Positions 1 through 11,670 of a stretch of DNA of 64,000 nucleotides are shown here, piece by piece. Origin of the DNA: Tubulanus polymorphus. Lineage: Eukaryota > Nemertea > Palaeonemertea > Tubulaniformes > Tubulanidae. The notes beneath the pieces were generated by a model. The model was given only the letters and a program-made list of their open reading frames with translations, searched no databases and was not told where the DNA came from. The first letter of the stretch is position 1. The number at the start of each line of letters is the position of its first letter. The stretch is from positions 7,543,001 through 7,607,000 of the forward strand of contig NC_134028.1 of assembly GCF_964204645.1 (NCBI RefSeq), written 5' to 3'. Both the position numbers and the translations under genes were made by a program.

Positions 1-104
1 AGGATAAGTGTCTTGCCCGAGGACAATACGGCAATGTACGGGGTTCGAACCCACGACCTGGCTTCTCAGAGTCGAGCGCTCTAAACGCTCGGCCACACCG
101 CTCC
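1..104 (-). mobile_element. tRNA-derived SINE, cut by the window edge
   Basis: Read on the minus strand from 104, it starts GGAGCGGTGTGGCCGAGCGT, with an A box (TGGCCGAGCG...) and a B box (GGTTCGAACCC) in tRNA-like order. It continues into GTCCTCGGGCAAGACACTTA. That last motif is the central domain of a widespread animal SINE superfamily, so this is a SINE head rather than a tRNA gene. Confidence 0.7.
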
Positions 105-1598
105 ACAATTGTGGTTCAATCACCTTTAGTAAACTACAGGGGCTATATGCATCTTGTGCCGGTCGAGGAACAGAATAGGGTTCGGCTTAATTCGATAGTT
201 CACAACTTAGTATTCAGTAAAAAAACAACTCTCAAAATTCATTTCCTATCTATCTACAATTCTGGTTCAATCACCTTCAAAACTGAACTACAATGAGCTG
301 CATCTAGTGCAGGTCAAAGAATAGCATGGAGTTCGACATGATTTGACACTGTTCACAACTTTCTGTTTCACGCGGTTATTTTATTTTAAACTACGAAAGT
401 TCGTGAAATTATTGATATCACGTTTCGGCGTGTAATATCATATCGAAGCGTTATACGATACTTCCGATTTGATGGGATTATTTACTGATAACGCGTAGCC
501 ATGCGAATCAAACAATAAACTCCTAGGAGACGTTCATAATTTCCGGTCAGCAAGAAGCCTGAATTTTATCGCGGCATCGCCGGGTACATGGCGTGCGAGA
601 AAACCAACGGCGCCGCTGATGGTGATATAGCCAGAAGCCAAATTAATTACCAACTTGTTGACGTATTATTTTCGCTCCATAATACGGCCGTGAATTTCTC
701 CATCGCGGCGGATCTATCTACGCGTACGATAAATTCGCCGAAATAGTCAGGATTCGAACCCGGTGACCGGTGTCGTAATTCCCAAGTTTCTGAAAGAGAG
801 CATTAACGTCGCGGACTTATCGGCGCCTGGAATTGTACCGATTAATCCGCGTCGGTCGACTTTCTTTGAACGCGCGCATCCACCGAGGTCAATAAATAAC
901 CACGAATATGAAAATCAGTTTTTTTTGTTCTTGTTCTCGACCGCCGATGGGTGACGCGCAGCCCACGCGCGCGCGCGTGATACCTCGGCGCTGTTGTCAA
1001 TTAACGTCCCGTTTCGATATATATCGCGCGTGAGTGATATATTGTTTTCCGTTCGGTGATCGATGCAGAAATCATAACGCAAATCAAGTTTTTCCGGCAA
1101 TCGAATCAAACATCAATCGCGATCGATCACGTAATGTCAATATGATGCCTCTACAGTGACACTACTGGCGTTAACTGATTAGTTTATAAGTGCCGCACTT
1201 CGATGACTCTTGATATATACGAAAGCCGCCTCCCGCGCGCGCAACCGCTGCGACCGAGTCTGTTTCAATTTCATCCAGACGTGTCCCATTATATCAAATA
1301 TCATATATTTTCATTAAACAGTGTTTGCACACCGCTTAAATCGTCGAACTTGCATTAAATGTGTATATTATGTGAATATAATTGGATAAAGTAATCTATC
1401 ATTTAGTTGCATGGTATATAGAAAAAAAACTGTCAGGCGGAGTCGTATCTTTATTACATAGATCGGCTCCGGAATTTCCGTTAGAAAAGGAAATATTAAG
1501 ATTCATTTTCGGTGAAACAATCAATCAAATCATCTCAAAGTTGCGAAATCAAGAGTACATTCTATGGAAAAGCCATCTGTTTAGAAGGCTCTCTTCGT
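105..1598. other. Gene-poor stretch
   Basis: Nothing coding is supported. A CpG-rich patch lies around 955-1025 (CCCACGCGCGCGCGCGTG). The 50-70 codon ORFs here show no domain or codon bias. Confidence 0.5.
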
Positions 1599-1709
1599 TC
1601 ATCCTCCCTCGGCAGGGATTCGAACCCGATGGCATCGCTACACTCGGCCACAGTACGAACCGTGGCAGTCTCGATGCCCTTATGTTCGAATCCCTACCGG
1701 GGGAGGATG
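1599..1709. mobile_element. MITE with tRNA-like termini, short palindromic copy
   Basis: Two 55-bp arms, CATCCTCCCTCGGCAGGGAT... and its inverted counterpart ending ...GGGGGAGGATG, sit almost back to back. Each arm contains a B-box-like GGTTCGAATCC or GTTCGAATCCC. Flanks CTCTTCGT (1591-1598) and CTCTTCGC (1710-1717) look like an 8-bp target duplication with one mismatch. Short ORFs across it are artefacts. Confidence 0.65.
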
Positions 1710-2279
1710 CTCTTCGCACTGTCTCGTCTCTAAATTCGATGATATCGAAATATATCACCTAATTGGCCAGACACCGATATTGGAGCGCAGGGAAATGGGA
1801 AATATTTGAAAAGCTCAATTTTGTAAAATTCACGCATTTCCTGAGAGTCTGACGTTTAATCAAATTTAATCGTGCATTGCATCATATTCTCACACGGCAT
1901 TTCCTCGTACTCCCGTTCTAAAAGTTGTATCGAATTATGAAAGCTTTCTTGCGCGTATATTATCACACATTTTCCGGCATGCAAGAAGCGAATTCAAGAG
2001 ATATCTCTATTTCTAGAGTCTGACATTTTCACATTTATCCATGACGAGCAAATTTATAAATTATGTTTATTTTTCAAAGGATTCCCTTTCCGTGGCTGAT
2101 TGGCTTTGAGTCCCAATAACTGAAATCAAAATGGTGGAAAAAGACCCCAATCAAATTGAGACTAATTGATTAATAGTAATAGTAAGCCCCTAATAGTAAC
2201 TTGATTTTTATAGCTCCCTTTTTACTGTGATACAATGTTCAACGGCGCTTTCCGTTAAATCGGTATCATTACCACCAGC

Positions 2280-2505
2280 CTATAACTCTACCATTTTATG
2301 AGTCACCTCCCCCTTGGGGGAAGTAACATCCGAGCAGCTTCTAGGCGCTCAGGGGTCACCCTATCGGACCAGGTACTCGTTTACGCTTGGGCGAAGAGAG
2401 GCAATGACGATGAGTGTCTTCCTCGAGGACACTAAGTGTAACGCACGGGCTCGAACACGTCATGACCCGTGGCTTCCCAGGCTCTAACCACTCACCCACA
2501 GCGCT
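2280..2505 (-). mobile_element. Longer SINE copy of the same family
   Basis: Read on the minus strand from 2505: AGCGCTGTGGGTGAGTGGTT (A box), GTGTTCGAGCCC (B box), GTGTCCTCGAGGAAGACACT (central domain), then a tail region with ACGAGTACCTGGTCCGATAG and a CCCCCAAGGGGG palindrome. It shares its layout with the copy at 1-104 but has diverged. Confidence 0.7.
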
Positions 2506-3189
2506 TATTCTATAGCAGAGGGTCTTCTCGCCAACTAACTAAAATGCTAATCATGCAACGGTTTTACGTAAGAACTGAGAAGGGCTTAGTGTTGCTTGAT
2601 ATCTTCGATTTATGATCTCATACACTTTGATGAACTAATATCTCATAGCAGATGACTGTGAAATCAGCACCTGCTGGAGGCCGAATAATTCATCAAAAGA
2701 ACGATGGACACAGATTGAAAATAGGTCCACAATACGACGATTAAACAGTAGGCGTTGTTTATCCCTTAAGACAAGCATCATCGATCAGCGATACACTTCC
2801 ATTTCGTCATCAGTAGTAAAAATAAACACCGTCGCTGATCACTGACAGAATAAAGGATTTACCCCTGGGGTTCATGATCGAAAAAAGAATGTTTTCGCAT
2901 AAATTGTCCGTCAGTTTTTAGAGCATATAGTCTCGAACTGCGTTTGTCGTTTAGCCAATCCTCCCGCGGGGCTGTGTTTATCAAAATAAGGATAGGCAGA
3001 ATAAGAATCGATAATAGAACGTCTTAATATCCCCGATCTTAATTCCCGATGGCAGTAAACCGTAGTTATTGGATCTAATTTGCAAATGTCATTGATCAAC
3101 ATGAGATTATTGCGATCAAACATGAAATTGTTCAAGTGAGCGCCTATACTGTAGGCACACTCTCGAGGCATTCGAGAATTCGGAGCTGA

Positions 3190-3235
3190 ATTCGCGAGCG
3201 AGCGAGCGAGCGAGTGAGCGCGCAGCGCGTGCGCA
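3190..3235. repeat. GCGA tandem and CpG-rich tract
   Basis: GAGCGAGCGAGCGAGCGAGT and GCGCGCAGCGCGTGCGCAG make a short CpG-rich island in AT-rich DNA, 200 bp before the ORF at 3430. It may be promoter-associated. Confidence 0.5.
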
Positions 3236-3429
3236 GTTGCGAAAAACTATGCGTTTCTAATTACGGCGTTTTTCTTTTGTGAAATGCTGCGCGCTCTGAA
3301 AAATATGGAAACCTTCAACACTGCGCTGAGAGGGAGAGAGTATAGATCCCCCGAGGGAAATTCGACGTGTCAGTTCGTCTCGGGGGCTAATTTCGGAGGA
3401 GAGATAAACGCTTATTTGATGTGACAAAC

Positions 3430-3708
3430 ATGACGTCGGTTTTTACGAAATCCGTTAAAGCGCGCGTCACCGACGATGAAAGACAGAAAGTTTTGAATGC
3501 GTTGACAGATCGCGCTGCTGCTGCTGGTTTTTGTATCGATGCAAGACTCTGCAAGCGGCGTTATCGCGCTGCAGCTGCGTTGAAACAGCATAATTACATC
3601 AACGAGACCGACGCTAAAACCGACGACGAGTTTGATATCGAACCACGCCACCAAACTATACGAAAAAATAAAACTTTGGGTTTGTTTACACGTGGAAAAC
3701 GACCATGA
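3430..3708 (+). CDS. Candidate small single-exon ORF, 92 aa, function unknown
   Basis: From the ATG at 3430 it reads MTSVFTKSVKARVTDDERQK, then an Ala-rich part (LTDRAAAAGFCIDARLCKRR), and ends with basic TRGKRP. It is hydrophilic with no signal peptide or membrane segment, and no family is recognised. In favour of a real gene: locally higher GC and CpG than its surroundings, and a GC-rich upstream tract with a GCGA tandem at 3195-3215. Against: no clear poly(A) signal, no paralogue in the window, and a length that can arise by chance. It could be the first exon of a longer gene. Confidence 0.3.
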   Translation: MTSVFTKSVKARVTDDERQKVLNALTDRAAAAGFCIDARLCKRRYRAAAALKQHNYINETDAKTDDEFDIEPRHQTIRKNKTLGLFTRGKRP

Positions 3709-4427
3709 AATATCAAAAATACTCGATATACGATCTTAAATCTTTGTAACTATTTTCTAATATCGATGTATTATTAAGTCGGGCACCCAAAATTAACCAC
3801 AATTAGCTGTTTGCCAGTTCAGGTTCATTGGAAGAATTTTTATGGCAAAATAATGGCCACAGTTTTTTATATCATTCTCTTGTCGCATTGTTGCAAATTT
3901 GAGAAATGAATTTTTAACTTGACTGAAACTAGAGATTCGTACGGTTTGAACCACGTCACGCTGCCAAAGCTGTCAAAATCCATCTATGGACGAATGAATT
4001 ATGATAAAACGCGCTCCACAAATATATTTTAGAAAAGGTGAAAAACGGCCCGACAATACAGGACAAAACTTCCCTCAAAATGGCGGCTAGCCACTATTAA
4101 AATGGTTTACTACACATTTTAAGTTTATTGCTCCGCAGAGTGCAAAAAGCAGATTCATATACATACATGCGTTCATGCATTTTACGGATTAGATACAAAC
4201 ACAGTTTAACGAAGAAGAAATACACGAATACTTGTGAGTCAATTAACCAGGGTTCATTTAGGTGGGTATTAATAGAAAAGATAAATATTAAGTATAAATT
4301 AAAGTTACATAAACCAAAACCAGTATTTCCAATCATGTATTTTTTTTTCACCAAGAACTTTAGTGTCTGATGTACAGGTACACTAGGATCGTAGAGCGAC
4401 GGAGATCACTGTGGAGACAGCCACACT

Positions 4428-4615
4428 ACAGGACTGGGTGAATACTTTTAAGAAAATCTCTAAATTCGACCGCCGATCACACAGCTACATATCTGTTCTT
4501 CGATTTCAGACTTCAAAATCAAACCCACTTTTTCGCATCCGGCCAGGTGCGGTGGGTTTGAAGACACAAAACCAAATCAAGACCAATCAATCAAACAAAT
4601 AAAAGAGACGGACAA
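4428..4615 (+). repeat. Dispersed repeat family A, partial copy
   Basis: It carries the family's core phrases TCGACCGCCGATCACACA, CTTCGATTTC, AAAATCAAACCCACTTTTTC, GGTGCGGTGGGTTTG and a run of CAAATCAA/ATCAAT words before the end. The 5' third of the family is missing. Confidence 0.55.
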
Positions 4616-5249
4616 TTGCCTATTGCGAGATCAAAATATTAAACCAGGCGAGGGTTTGGAAGCGCTCCGCTCGCGATTCCGCTGAGCGCAGATATTGAAT
4701 TTCTGTTTTTCAAAAACTCAGAAGCCAATATCTGAAATCTTATTTGATTGCGTCGTCCGCGGAATCTTCACATCCGAAGATGATTTTATATTAAACCCGT
4801 TAAAAACTAATCGTCGTGAAACGAACAGAAGCGAATTCTCATATCGCGTCGCACATCAAAAGCACTTACTAGCCAGGGTTGGCTATCGTCTATCAAAGAT
4901 GAGAGAAAACGAATCCGGTTTTCAGGAACTATTTTGGCATGATTGAATGCGAAACTTAGCCTATGGGGGTGGAAGTAGAACGAAAAACAGCGAAAATATG
5001 TTAATCTCCGTTGGCCTGTGGTGATGAAAATTTGTATTGTCATGTGTAGGAACACGTGGCCCTTGCGGTGTACCAATTGACATCTAGCGTAAATTATATT
5101 GAAATTAAACTAAATCGTAACTTTGATCTTTGTTGAACGAAACTACTGCAGGTGAATGACCATGTTTTGCTCCTGGTGTGCTTGCCATTTCCATGGCAAT
5201 CTGGATCCGGGTCCACGTGCGAGTTGGAACATGGATTTTTCGTTTAAGA

Positions 5250-5350
5250 GCCGTGGTTTTAGAGTTAACTCTCAGTTGAAATATTGGTTCATTTTCGATG
5301 AGTTAACTCAAAAAATCAAATCTTAACTCAGAACCGTTGAACTAGATCCG
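5250..5350. repeat. Palindromic repeat family C
   Basis: Arms TTTTAGAGTTAACTCTCAGT and ATCTTAACTCAGAACCGTTG are imperfect inverted copies around TTCATTTTCGATGAGTTAAC. No coding capacity. Confidence 0.45.
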
Positions 5351-6341
5351 TGTATAGAACGTTGATTTGAAACTAACAACAGAACATTTAAAAAAACCAC
5401 CAAATATCGCCATGCCTGTTCATCATTATTAAATCCATATTTGCTGATCCATGCAAATAGGCCCTATTCTCGTTGCGTTAGCGTCCCAGCTTCCTTGGAG
5501 TCAACGACTTACAGGGGCCATTATCATTCGTAGCCCTTAGAATTTTAAACCTTGATAGATAAGTTCGTTAGGATATAGTCAAAATGGGTCTATCAGTGAA
5601 AAAGGTTGGGCCCCTGGATCCTTTTTAAGATTGGATTTGCGAAGTTGAGTTTACTTTCAGTTTGGAGGTTAAACAATTGAGTATTCGTTGAATCATAGCG
5701 AAATATTTATCCTACAATTTTAGTTAGAACCGGTTTAGCTAAACCGGATTATAAGATTCGTTCGTTAGCGGGTCGTATAAAGGTCTCAAAGCCACGTGTG
5801 CTTTTCACGTAACCGACTCCAATTGGCGGAAATTATACGACAGATCCCCAAAATCTGTAAACGACCAGTCTTTGGTTTTTACGTATGACAAGTCCCCAAC
5901 ACTGTCCGTCAAAGAGTCTATAATGACGTCACGCGCAAGACCTCTCGCTTAGAAAATACTCGGTGTAAAGGGCACCGAGTACAAACACGCAATCACTCCC
6001 ACCTTGTCAACAAGATTCCGTCGGTAAACAATCGTGGATCGGTTTTCAGCGCGCGACACTTTTCCAGAGCGGATACGACGAGTATCTGATAACTGTCTCT
6101 ATATTACTAAACGCGTGTCATACTACACCGGACAAGTACCGCATGTCATTAACACATTATTCCTTTCCTTTGCCGACGCGAAATTCGATTCGTAATAAAC
6201 TCATTCACAAGTATATGTAAGTCAAATAGAACTAAATCGTTGCGTTTGTTTCACTACATCACGTTAATCGATTAGCAGGTGATTTAGGATTTAGGAGTAG
6301 GTACTAGGTAGAAACATGTTCACTCTCACTTACTCCTAATC

Positions 6342-6800
6342 TGAGAATGACACTGATAAAATTCCGATGCTCGAGCCATGCCTTACCCATAGAAACAGGC
6401 AGATACGTAAATATACCGAGAGAAGAACGAATTTGTACCAGATGTAACCTAAACAAAATCGGTGACGAGTATCATGTTGTTTTGGAGTGTAGTTTCTTTG
6501 AAGACCTCCGTAAACTATATATATTAGCATATTATTATGAAAACCCAAATCTTCATAAATTCTCGCAGCTATTTAGTTCAAAAGATATGACTGTGTTGCG
6601 TAATTTATCTATTTTTCTGAAGAAACTAAACGAGCTTTATCAACTCTAAGTAGTAAGCTCCGAATTTAAACCGGAACCCTAAAACTGTAATTTGTATATA
6701 TGTATGTATGCATGTGACAATAATGTATTTTCTAGTCTGTGCTCGAAATTTTGTAAAAGAAAATGGAGCAATAAAGATAATAATAATAATACTTATATTC
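6342..6800 (+). mobile_element. 3' fragment of a LINE (C-terminus of the RT polyprotein)
   Basis: The ORF 6347-6649 reads KFRCSSHALPIETGRYVNIP, REERICTRCNLNKIGDEYHV, then LECSFFEDLR. This is the Cys/His-containing C-terminal segment found after the reverse transcriptase in many animal non-LTR retrotransposons. The reverse transcriptase itself is missing, so this is a 5'-truncated dead copy. After the stop, about 150 bp of 3' UTR runs into an A-rich (TAA)n tail at 6770-6792. Confidence 0.7.
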
Positions 6801-6802
6801 AT

Positions 6803-7125
6803 CAGGGGCGAATCCAGACGAAGGAGCACGTGCTCCCGTCGCAATTTTACCGTGCCCTTTTGAAAATGCGATGGTAATATTTTTAGGGTACTTTTCCCCT
6901 CGCAACTAATATCACAGTAGTCCGCAGCGCAAGATTTAGCTTATATTCTCTTAAATAACAAATGTCTCCTCAAGTGCCTAGAAATTGTGCGAAAATGAAC
7001 GGAAATTTTCAAATTTTCCAAACCCTTGTTTTGGCCTCGTGGAAACTTAACTTGCCCTTTATCGGTATATATGCCCTTTTCATTTGTTCGTGCTCCCGTC
7101 AAAGTTTGCCCTGGATCCGCACCTG
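6803..7125. mobile_element. MITE, CAGGGGCGGATCC family, copy 1
   Basis: It starts CAGGGGCGAATCCAG and ends CTGGATCCGCACCTG, imperfect 15-bp terminal inverted repeats. The phrase GTGCTCCCGTC recurs near both ends. No ORF of transposase size. It directly abuts the LINE tail at 6800. No clear target duplication. Confidence 0.6.
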
Positions 7126-7194
7126 AATTTGTTAACTTATTTATTTCGATTCATTCAAAACGCTTTCGGTAAAAATCTATCGATGCGTGAGTGT

Positions 7195-7265
7195 GTGTCA
7201 CCATATCGTGTCCACATTTTTAAGATGTGGACACGATATGGTGACACATTTTTAAGATGTGGACA
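7195..7265. repeat. Perfect 23-bp inverted repeat with extra half copy
   Basis: The left arm 7195-7217 (GTGTCACCATATCGTGTCCA then CAT) and the right arm 7225-7247 are exact inverse copies around a 7-nt loop TTTTAAG. The loop plus part of the right arm (ACATTTTTAAGATGTGGACA) is repeated directly at 7246-7265. Confidence 0.9.
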
Positions 7266-10079
7266 GACCGCGAACCAGTTGAAATTCCGTGATATAACTT
7301 CCAGGAAACAGCCCTATAAATGCTTACGCATTAAATACCTCTTCTCGAGTTAGTTGAACGCATTGATACGGATTCTTTTCAATTCAATCAAATACTATAT
7401 ACAACCCGTACCTTCTGTACGATGTGTAATGGTTTATAAAAGTGTGCATATCTATCGTTATTAAGGAAGCGTTCGTTCTCGGCGGGTGAAACCCTTTATA
7501 GGCGCATGGATCACGATATTGTCCATAAATCTCCTCGGACGCACGAAGTCGAAGATATAAGAACATAATATCTGGCAGGTTAAAGCACCGGTTATAGATC
7601 TAGTTATTCTATCCTTGGAGTAATCATTCTGAACGATATTACTCCAAGCTCTCTCTCCGTCTGTCTCTAAACATCGTACGGAACATAAGCATCAGCGGTC
7701 AATGCGCAAGAAAGACGCTCTTTTTCGCTCTACAGGAAACCAAGATCGCTTAAGTACGGCCACGCATCACAAGCCGATATCGTTTTATACATCAAATGCT
7801 CGGCGCTCAACAGCCGCAGAGGGTCTCGACGAAGTGTAATCGGAGACCGATAGATTATTCGGATGGCCTTGAGTTTTTTTATCGGACGCGGAACATTCAT
7901 CGACAGCGGTCTGGAGAGATGTCGTGCCTGCTCGATAGACACACGACCCAGTCTAAGTCTATAATTAGTAGTCGATATTCGTATTTTCCTCGTCGTTTAG
8001 CGGCGCGAGAAAAATGCGAAGAAACAATGAAAGATCCAGCTTCCCGTTATTATTTGAATGATAAATCGTCTTTAGTGCACTTCGGTTATGTTAAGATCTC
8101 GATTTTCAAACATTATATGCCCTCGAAAGAAAATTCAAGTAACTTGAGCGAGATTATAAATTTGAGCCGCGATGCAGAAGCAAAGTGACGCCTTAAAAAA
8201 TCTAAGGTACTTGTGCAAGATTTTCATTTCGAGTTTTTTCAGCGACACGGAAAAAAATCACACCTAAATCGTATTCAGCATTTCATATCGCAAAGTCTGG
8301 CGTGTTAGAACGACAATTATCACACTTATTTTTTTCTCGTTTTCTATCGCAGCAAAAGTGATCTTTTTGGTCTAGAGGAGACGGCTAATGGCAGAGAAGA
8401 CGGCTTAGACAGAAATGGCTAAATCGGCAATATGTTCGGAAAGAAAATTGGCCGCTATGGAAGAAAATGAAAATTTTGAATTTCAAGATCTATTTTTTCT
8501 ATCTAAAACTCGACACTCGTCAGATGTCTGACAACGGGCACGAATGAGATATCAAAACGTTGTATCTATAAGAATTTTGATACAATTCATTGATAAATTT
8601 AATGATACTTTCAATAATAAAGTTAGTTTTAACATCAATTTTGTATACAGTGGGATTGCAAATTATATATATTCCACGGCCTAGTGTGGTTATTCAACCA
8701 CATTTATCTTCTAATAAAATAGTTAATGTAATTAAATAATTAATGTAATTGTAATCTTAAGAAAACTAATAAATAACACCCAGAACCGACTACAATCACG
8801 ATCGTGAAAATCTAAGTCCTGTTTCCAGTGTAGCCGGAGACATTTTTTACTAGAATTTCGCGTTGGTTCTAGGAATAACCAGCAGCCTAGTGGCGTGATC
8901 TACCAATTCAGCCAATGAATACAAAATGCTCCTTAATAAGTCAAATATGCACTCATTTAGCAGCAATATGATGCCGTAACCTTGCCGAGCGGCGTAATAT
9001 TTACACGGCGAAATTCGTGCAAAATAACCGGCCTGCGGGTGCAGCCGTTTCCAATATACAAGCGTAATGAACCTTAGTGCATAATAAACTCCGTAACCCG
9101 TCGATTTGCGTATAGAAATGGCGAGAAAAGTGAGAAAATAAAGATGAACAGTAAACCAGCCCCGATATTCCGAAATCGGTCGCTATACTCGGAAGCGACG
9201 GGAGACCTCAATTAACACGCTAATAAACGCAACGCTGAGGGCTGCGGTGTTTTTTCGCGACAGCGCTAATTGATGTCGATTAGCAAAACGCGCGCGCGGT
9301 TATTGTGTGAAATAAATTCAAGCGACGACTCGTTAAATTTGTAACGAGATTACAACAACAACGCCACCGAGAACTAATCAACGCGTCGTGTTGAAATTGA
9401 ATATTCGAAGAAAATTGCCACCACCAAACGCCGCCGAATCATTACCGGCCTACGTCACAGACCACGGAATATCGCCTTGCTCAAACGGTGTAAAAAAACT
9501 CTAAGATCGCGTAATTCAAAATGTTGATACACGTTCAACCCGTTAAAAACTTTTGACGCCATAAAATCGTTACAATTATGTATATTACGTCATCAATATT
9601 GGGGGCTAGCCTGGTTAGGCTGGTGACACCAGACTACAATTAGGTTAGTAGCTTCATGATGCGTAAGGCCGGACCCCAAAAATAGTACCCGGAATGAAAG
9701 TAGGTACCCTGTAAATATTGCCAAATTCTGCAAATGGGATAGGCGTCGAATGTATGAACCATTGCTCCTGAGAGATGGATTGATGATGATTCCCAGGACT
9801 TTTTCTGCTTGGTGTAAGGGTACCAAACACGGCGGGGATTCACTTCGATATTCGGCTCGGATGTACTGCCATACCTGCGCTGGGATTCCTTTCTAAAGGT
9901 TTATTTCAAACGTTAGGTTGGTTATGTGGGGCGAAAACCACATCAAAGTGTAGCTAAGATTGTGGCCTAGCAGCCATCAGCAGGATTTCCCATTGATTTA
10001 CGCTTACGTTTAAATTTAAGGCTCGTATTTCTTGTCTTAACTATAGGATATAGAAGATTTTGGAACGATAGTCTGAGGC

Positions 10080-10245
10080 CTGGTTGTCGATAAATTCAAT
10101 ACAATTGTCGATATATTCAACTTCAAAATGACTTTATCGAGCCTTTATATTATTCATATCTTGCTATTTATTGTCGACAATATCAAGCATTATATATGTT
10201 ATTTTTCAAAGCGTCGATAAAATTTCAAGTTAGTTTCTTGTTTCG
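10080..10245 (+). repeat. Dispersed repeat family D, 3' part
   Basis: GGTTGTCGATAAATTCAAT, TATTGTCGACAATATCAAGC and CGTCGATAAAATTTCAAGTT match the right half of the family. Confidence 0.5.
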
Positions 10246-10623
10246 TGTAGAACTTCAGTCAATTATACGAGGTTAAACTAAGAAATTCGAAACTTTTCCT
10301 AATATTCGATTTCCCGTCAAGCGAATTTTCAAGAACCACGAGAAGAAAGAGGAAATTGTGTTCCGAGGCGCTTCATTAAAAGATTTACGCAATTGAATGT
10401 CGTATGTGACGTCATATTTACATTGTCTCGTTCGTGTTTGCGTAAAATATTCTAAATCGTCAGTGTTTGAATTCGGGGAATTAGTTTCGCCTTGCCGGCG
10501 GTCATTATTTGTGAAATTGCTTAAATCATTGTCGCGATGAACAAACGTTTTGGCAGTAAATTGAATTAACTCAATTTTACCTTTAGGTGTTATGTTTCGA
10601 ATTTTTTCAACTTTACTTTTAAC

Positions 10624-10882
10624 AGGGGCGGATTCAAGGGAGTGTGCAGGGGCGCTAAATTTCAAGTTGCCCTGAAATTTTAAGGGAAAATGAAAAATAC
10701 TAACTATGGAATATTAACTGATACTTAAAAAGTTTAAATTCATAAGCTTGTTCTGTGTAATTCCAAAAATAAAGTATTGTTTTCCGATATATATACTGGG
10801 TGCTCTTCTAATGATATGATACGCTCTATTTTGGGGTGACACCCCTCCCTAAATCAGACTCTACATCCACACCCCTGACTAA
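10624..10882. mobile_element. Possible MITE, CAGGGGCGGATCC family, copy 4
   Basis: CAGGGGCGGATTCAAGGG at 10624 matches the family's left end. A poor right end, CTCTACATCCACACCCCTG, is seen near 10,880. The right boundary is weak, so the extent is tentative. Confidence 0.3.
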
Positions 10883-11439
10883 AATTCTTCTTTTCTCCAG
10901 CTCTTTGTCCGATAAATGTAAACATACGCTTTTTTCTAACGCGTTTACTGTCTCGCATAAAAGACAAGTACTACGTATTACAGGGCTACGGTTATCGAGT
11001 TTCTCGTTGAAGATGTCTATGATACGGGCTCGGTTTGTTTAATGGGTGTTCTTCATCCTTTATTCGAGATTATATATGACAGACAGATTCGATTTTAGTT
11101 GCAATTTCAACTAGAAAATTACATTGAACGTCGTATAAAAACATCGCTTTCGAACATCGGACGCAAGCAGCAGGAACGACGAGCGTTATTATTATATCCA
11201 GGAACGAGGATCGTTCGATTACGACCCGTGTCGGGTATATGCCCTAAAGAGATCGCTATCAACCCCAAACTCTAAAAAGAGCGTTATCAAACCCTCTGAG
11301 AAGGGTCTAGGATGTGACTGACTTAAACGTTGAGTCTCATGGAAATACGTCAGACACTGGTCAAGTTGAAAAGCAGGGCATGGAAAAACAGACCTGCTTG
11401 CAACGCTTAGCTAAGAGTCAAATGCCAGGAATTAAAACC

Positions 11440-11670
11440 ATATCGATATTTCCAATTATGTACTTTGATTTAAACAAAAAATTCTGTAAATTCGAACCGC
11501 CGATCACACAACTATATCTGTGTACTTCGATTTCCGATTTCCAATATCAAAATCAAACCCCTTTTTCGCACCCGGCAGGTGTGGTGTGTTCGTAAGGGGC
11601 ACTAAACAAAAGCAAGTCAAACGATATCTACCAATCGAAAAATAACGGGATCAATCCCTATTCTAAAATT
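11440..11670 (+). repeat. Dispersed repeat family A
   Basis: It reads TTTCCAATTATGTACTTTGA, CGCCGATCACACAACTATAT, CCCGGCAGGTGTGGTG and AATAACGGGATCAATCCCTA in the order seen in the other copies. There is no A/B box and no ORF worth keeping. Confidence 0.6.

Larger units (their letters stand above)
3709..6341. other. Gene-poor stretch between the 3430 ORF and the LINE end
   Basis: It contains the family A and family C copies listed separately. I see no exon with splice sites or a recognisable protein motif. Confidence 0.5.
7266..11439. other. Gene-poor stretch
   Basis: Two 130-codon ORFs occur (7796-8188 plus strand; 10273-10665 minus strand, the latter overlapping a MITE end). Neither has a domain, signal peptide or membrane segment, so neither is called. 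A family D fragment and a weak MITE are listed separately. Confidence 0.45.

Noticed and set aside
1-104. tRNA gene on the minus strand (A and B boxes, 5' GGAGCGGTGTGGCCGAG)
   Set aside because: The sequence runs on into the GTCCTCGGGCAAGACACTT domain of a SINE superfamily and has no proper acceptor stem, so it is a SINE head.
1382-1762. 126-codon ORF and overlapping ORFs on both strands
   Set aside because: The ORFs run across the palindromic MITE at 1599-1709, and the protein has no domain.
7195-7265. CRISPR-like repeat unit
   Set aside because: A single hairpin with one partial direct copy in eukaryotic DNA; no spacer array.
10273-10665. 130-codon minus-strand ORF
   Set aside because: Its first codons lie in a MITE-like terminus (CAGGGGCGGATTC), and the rest has no domain or paralogue.
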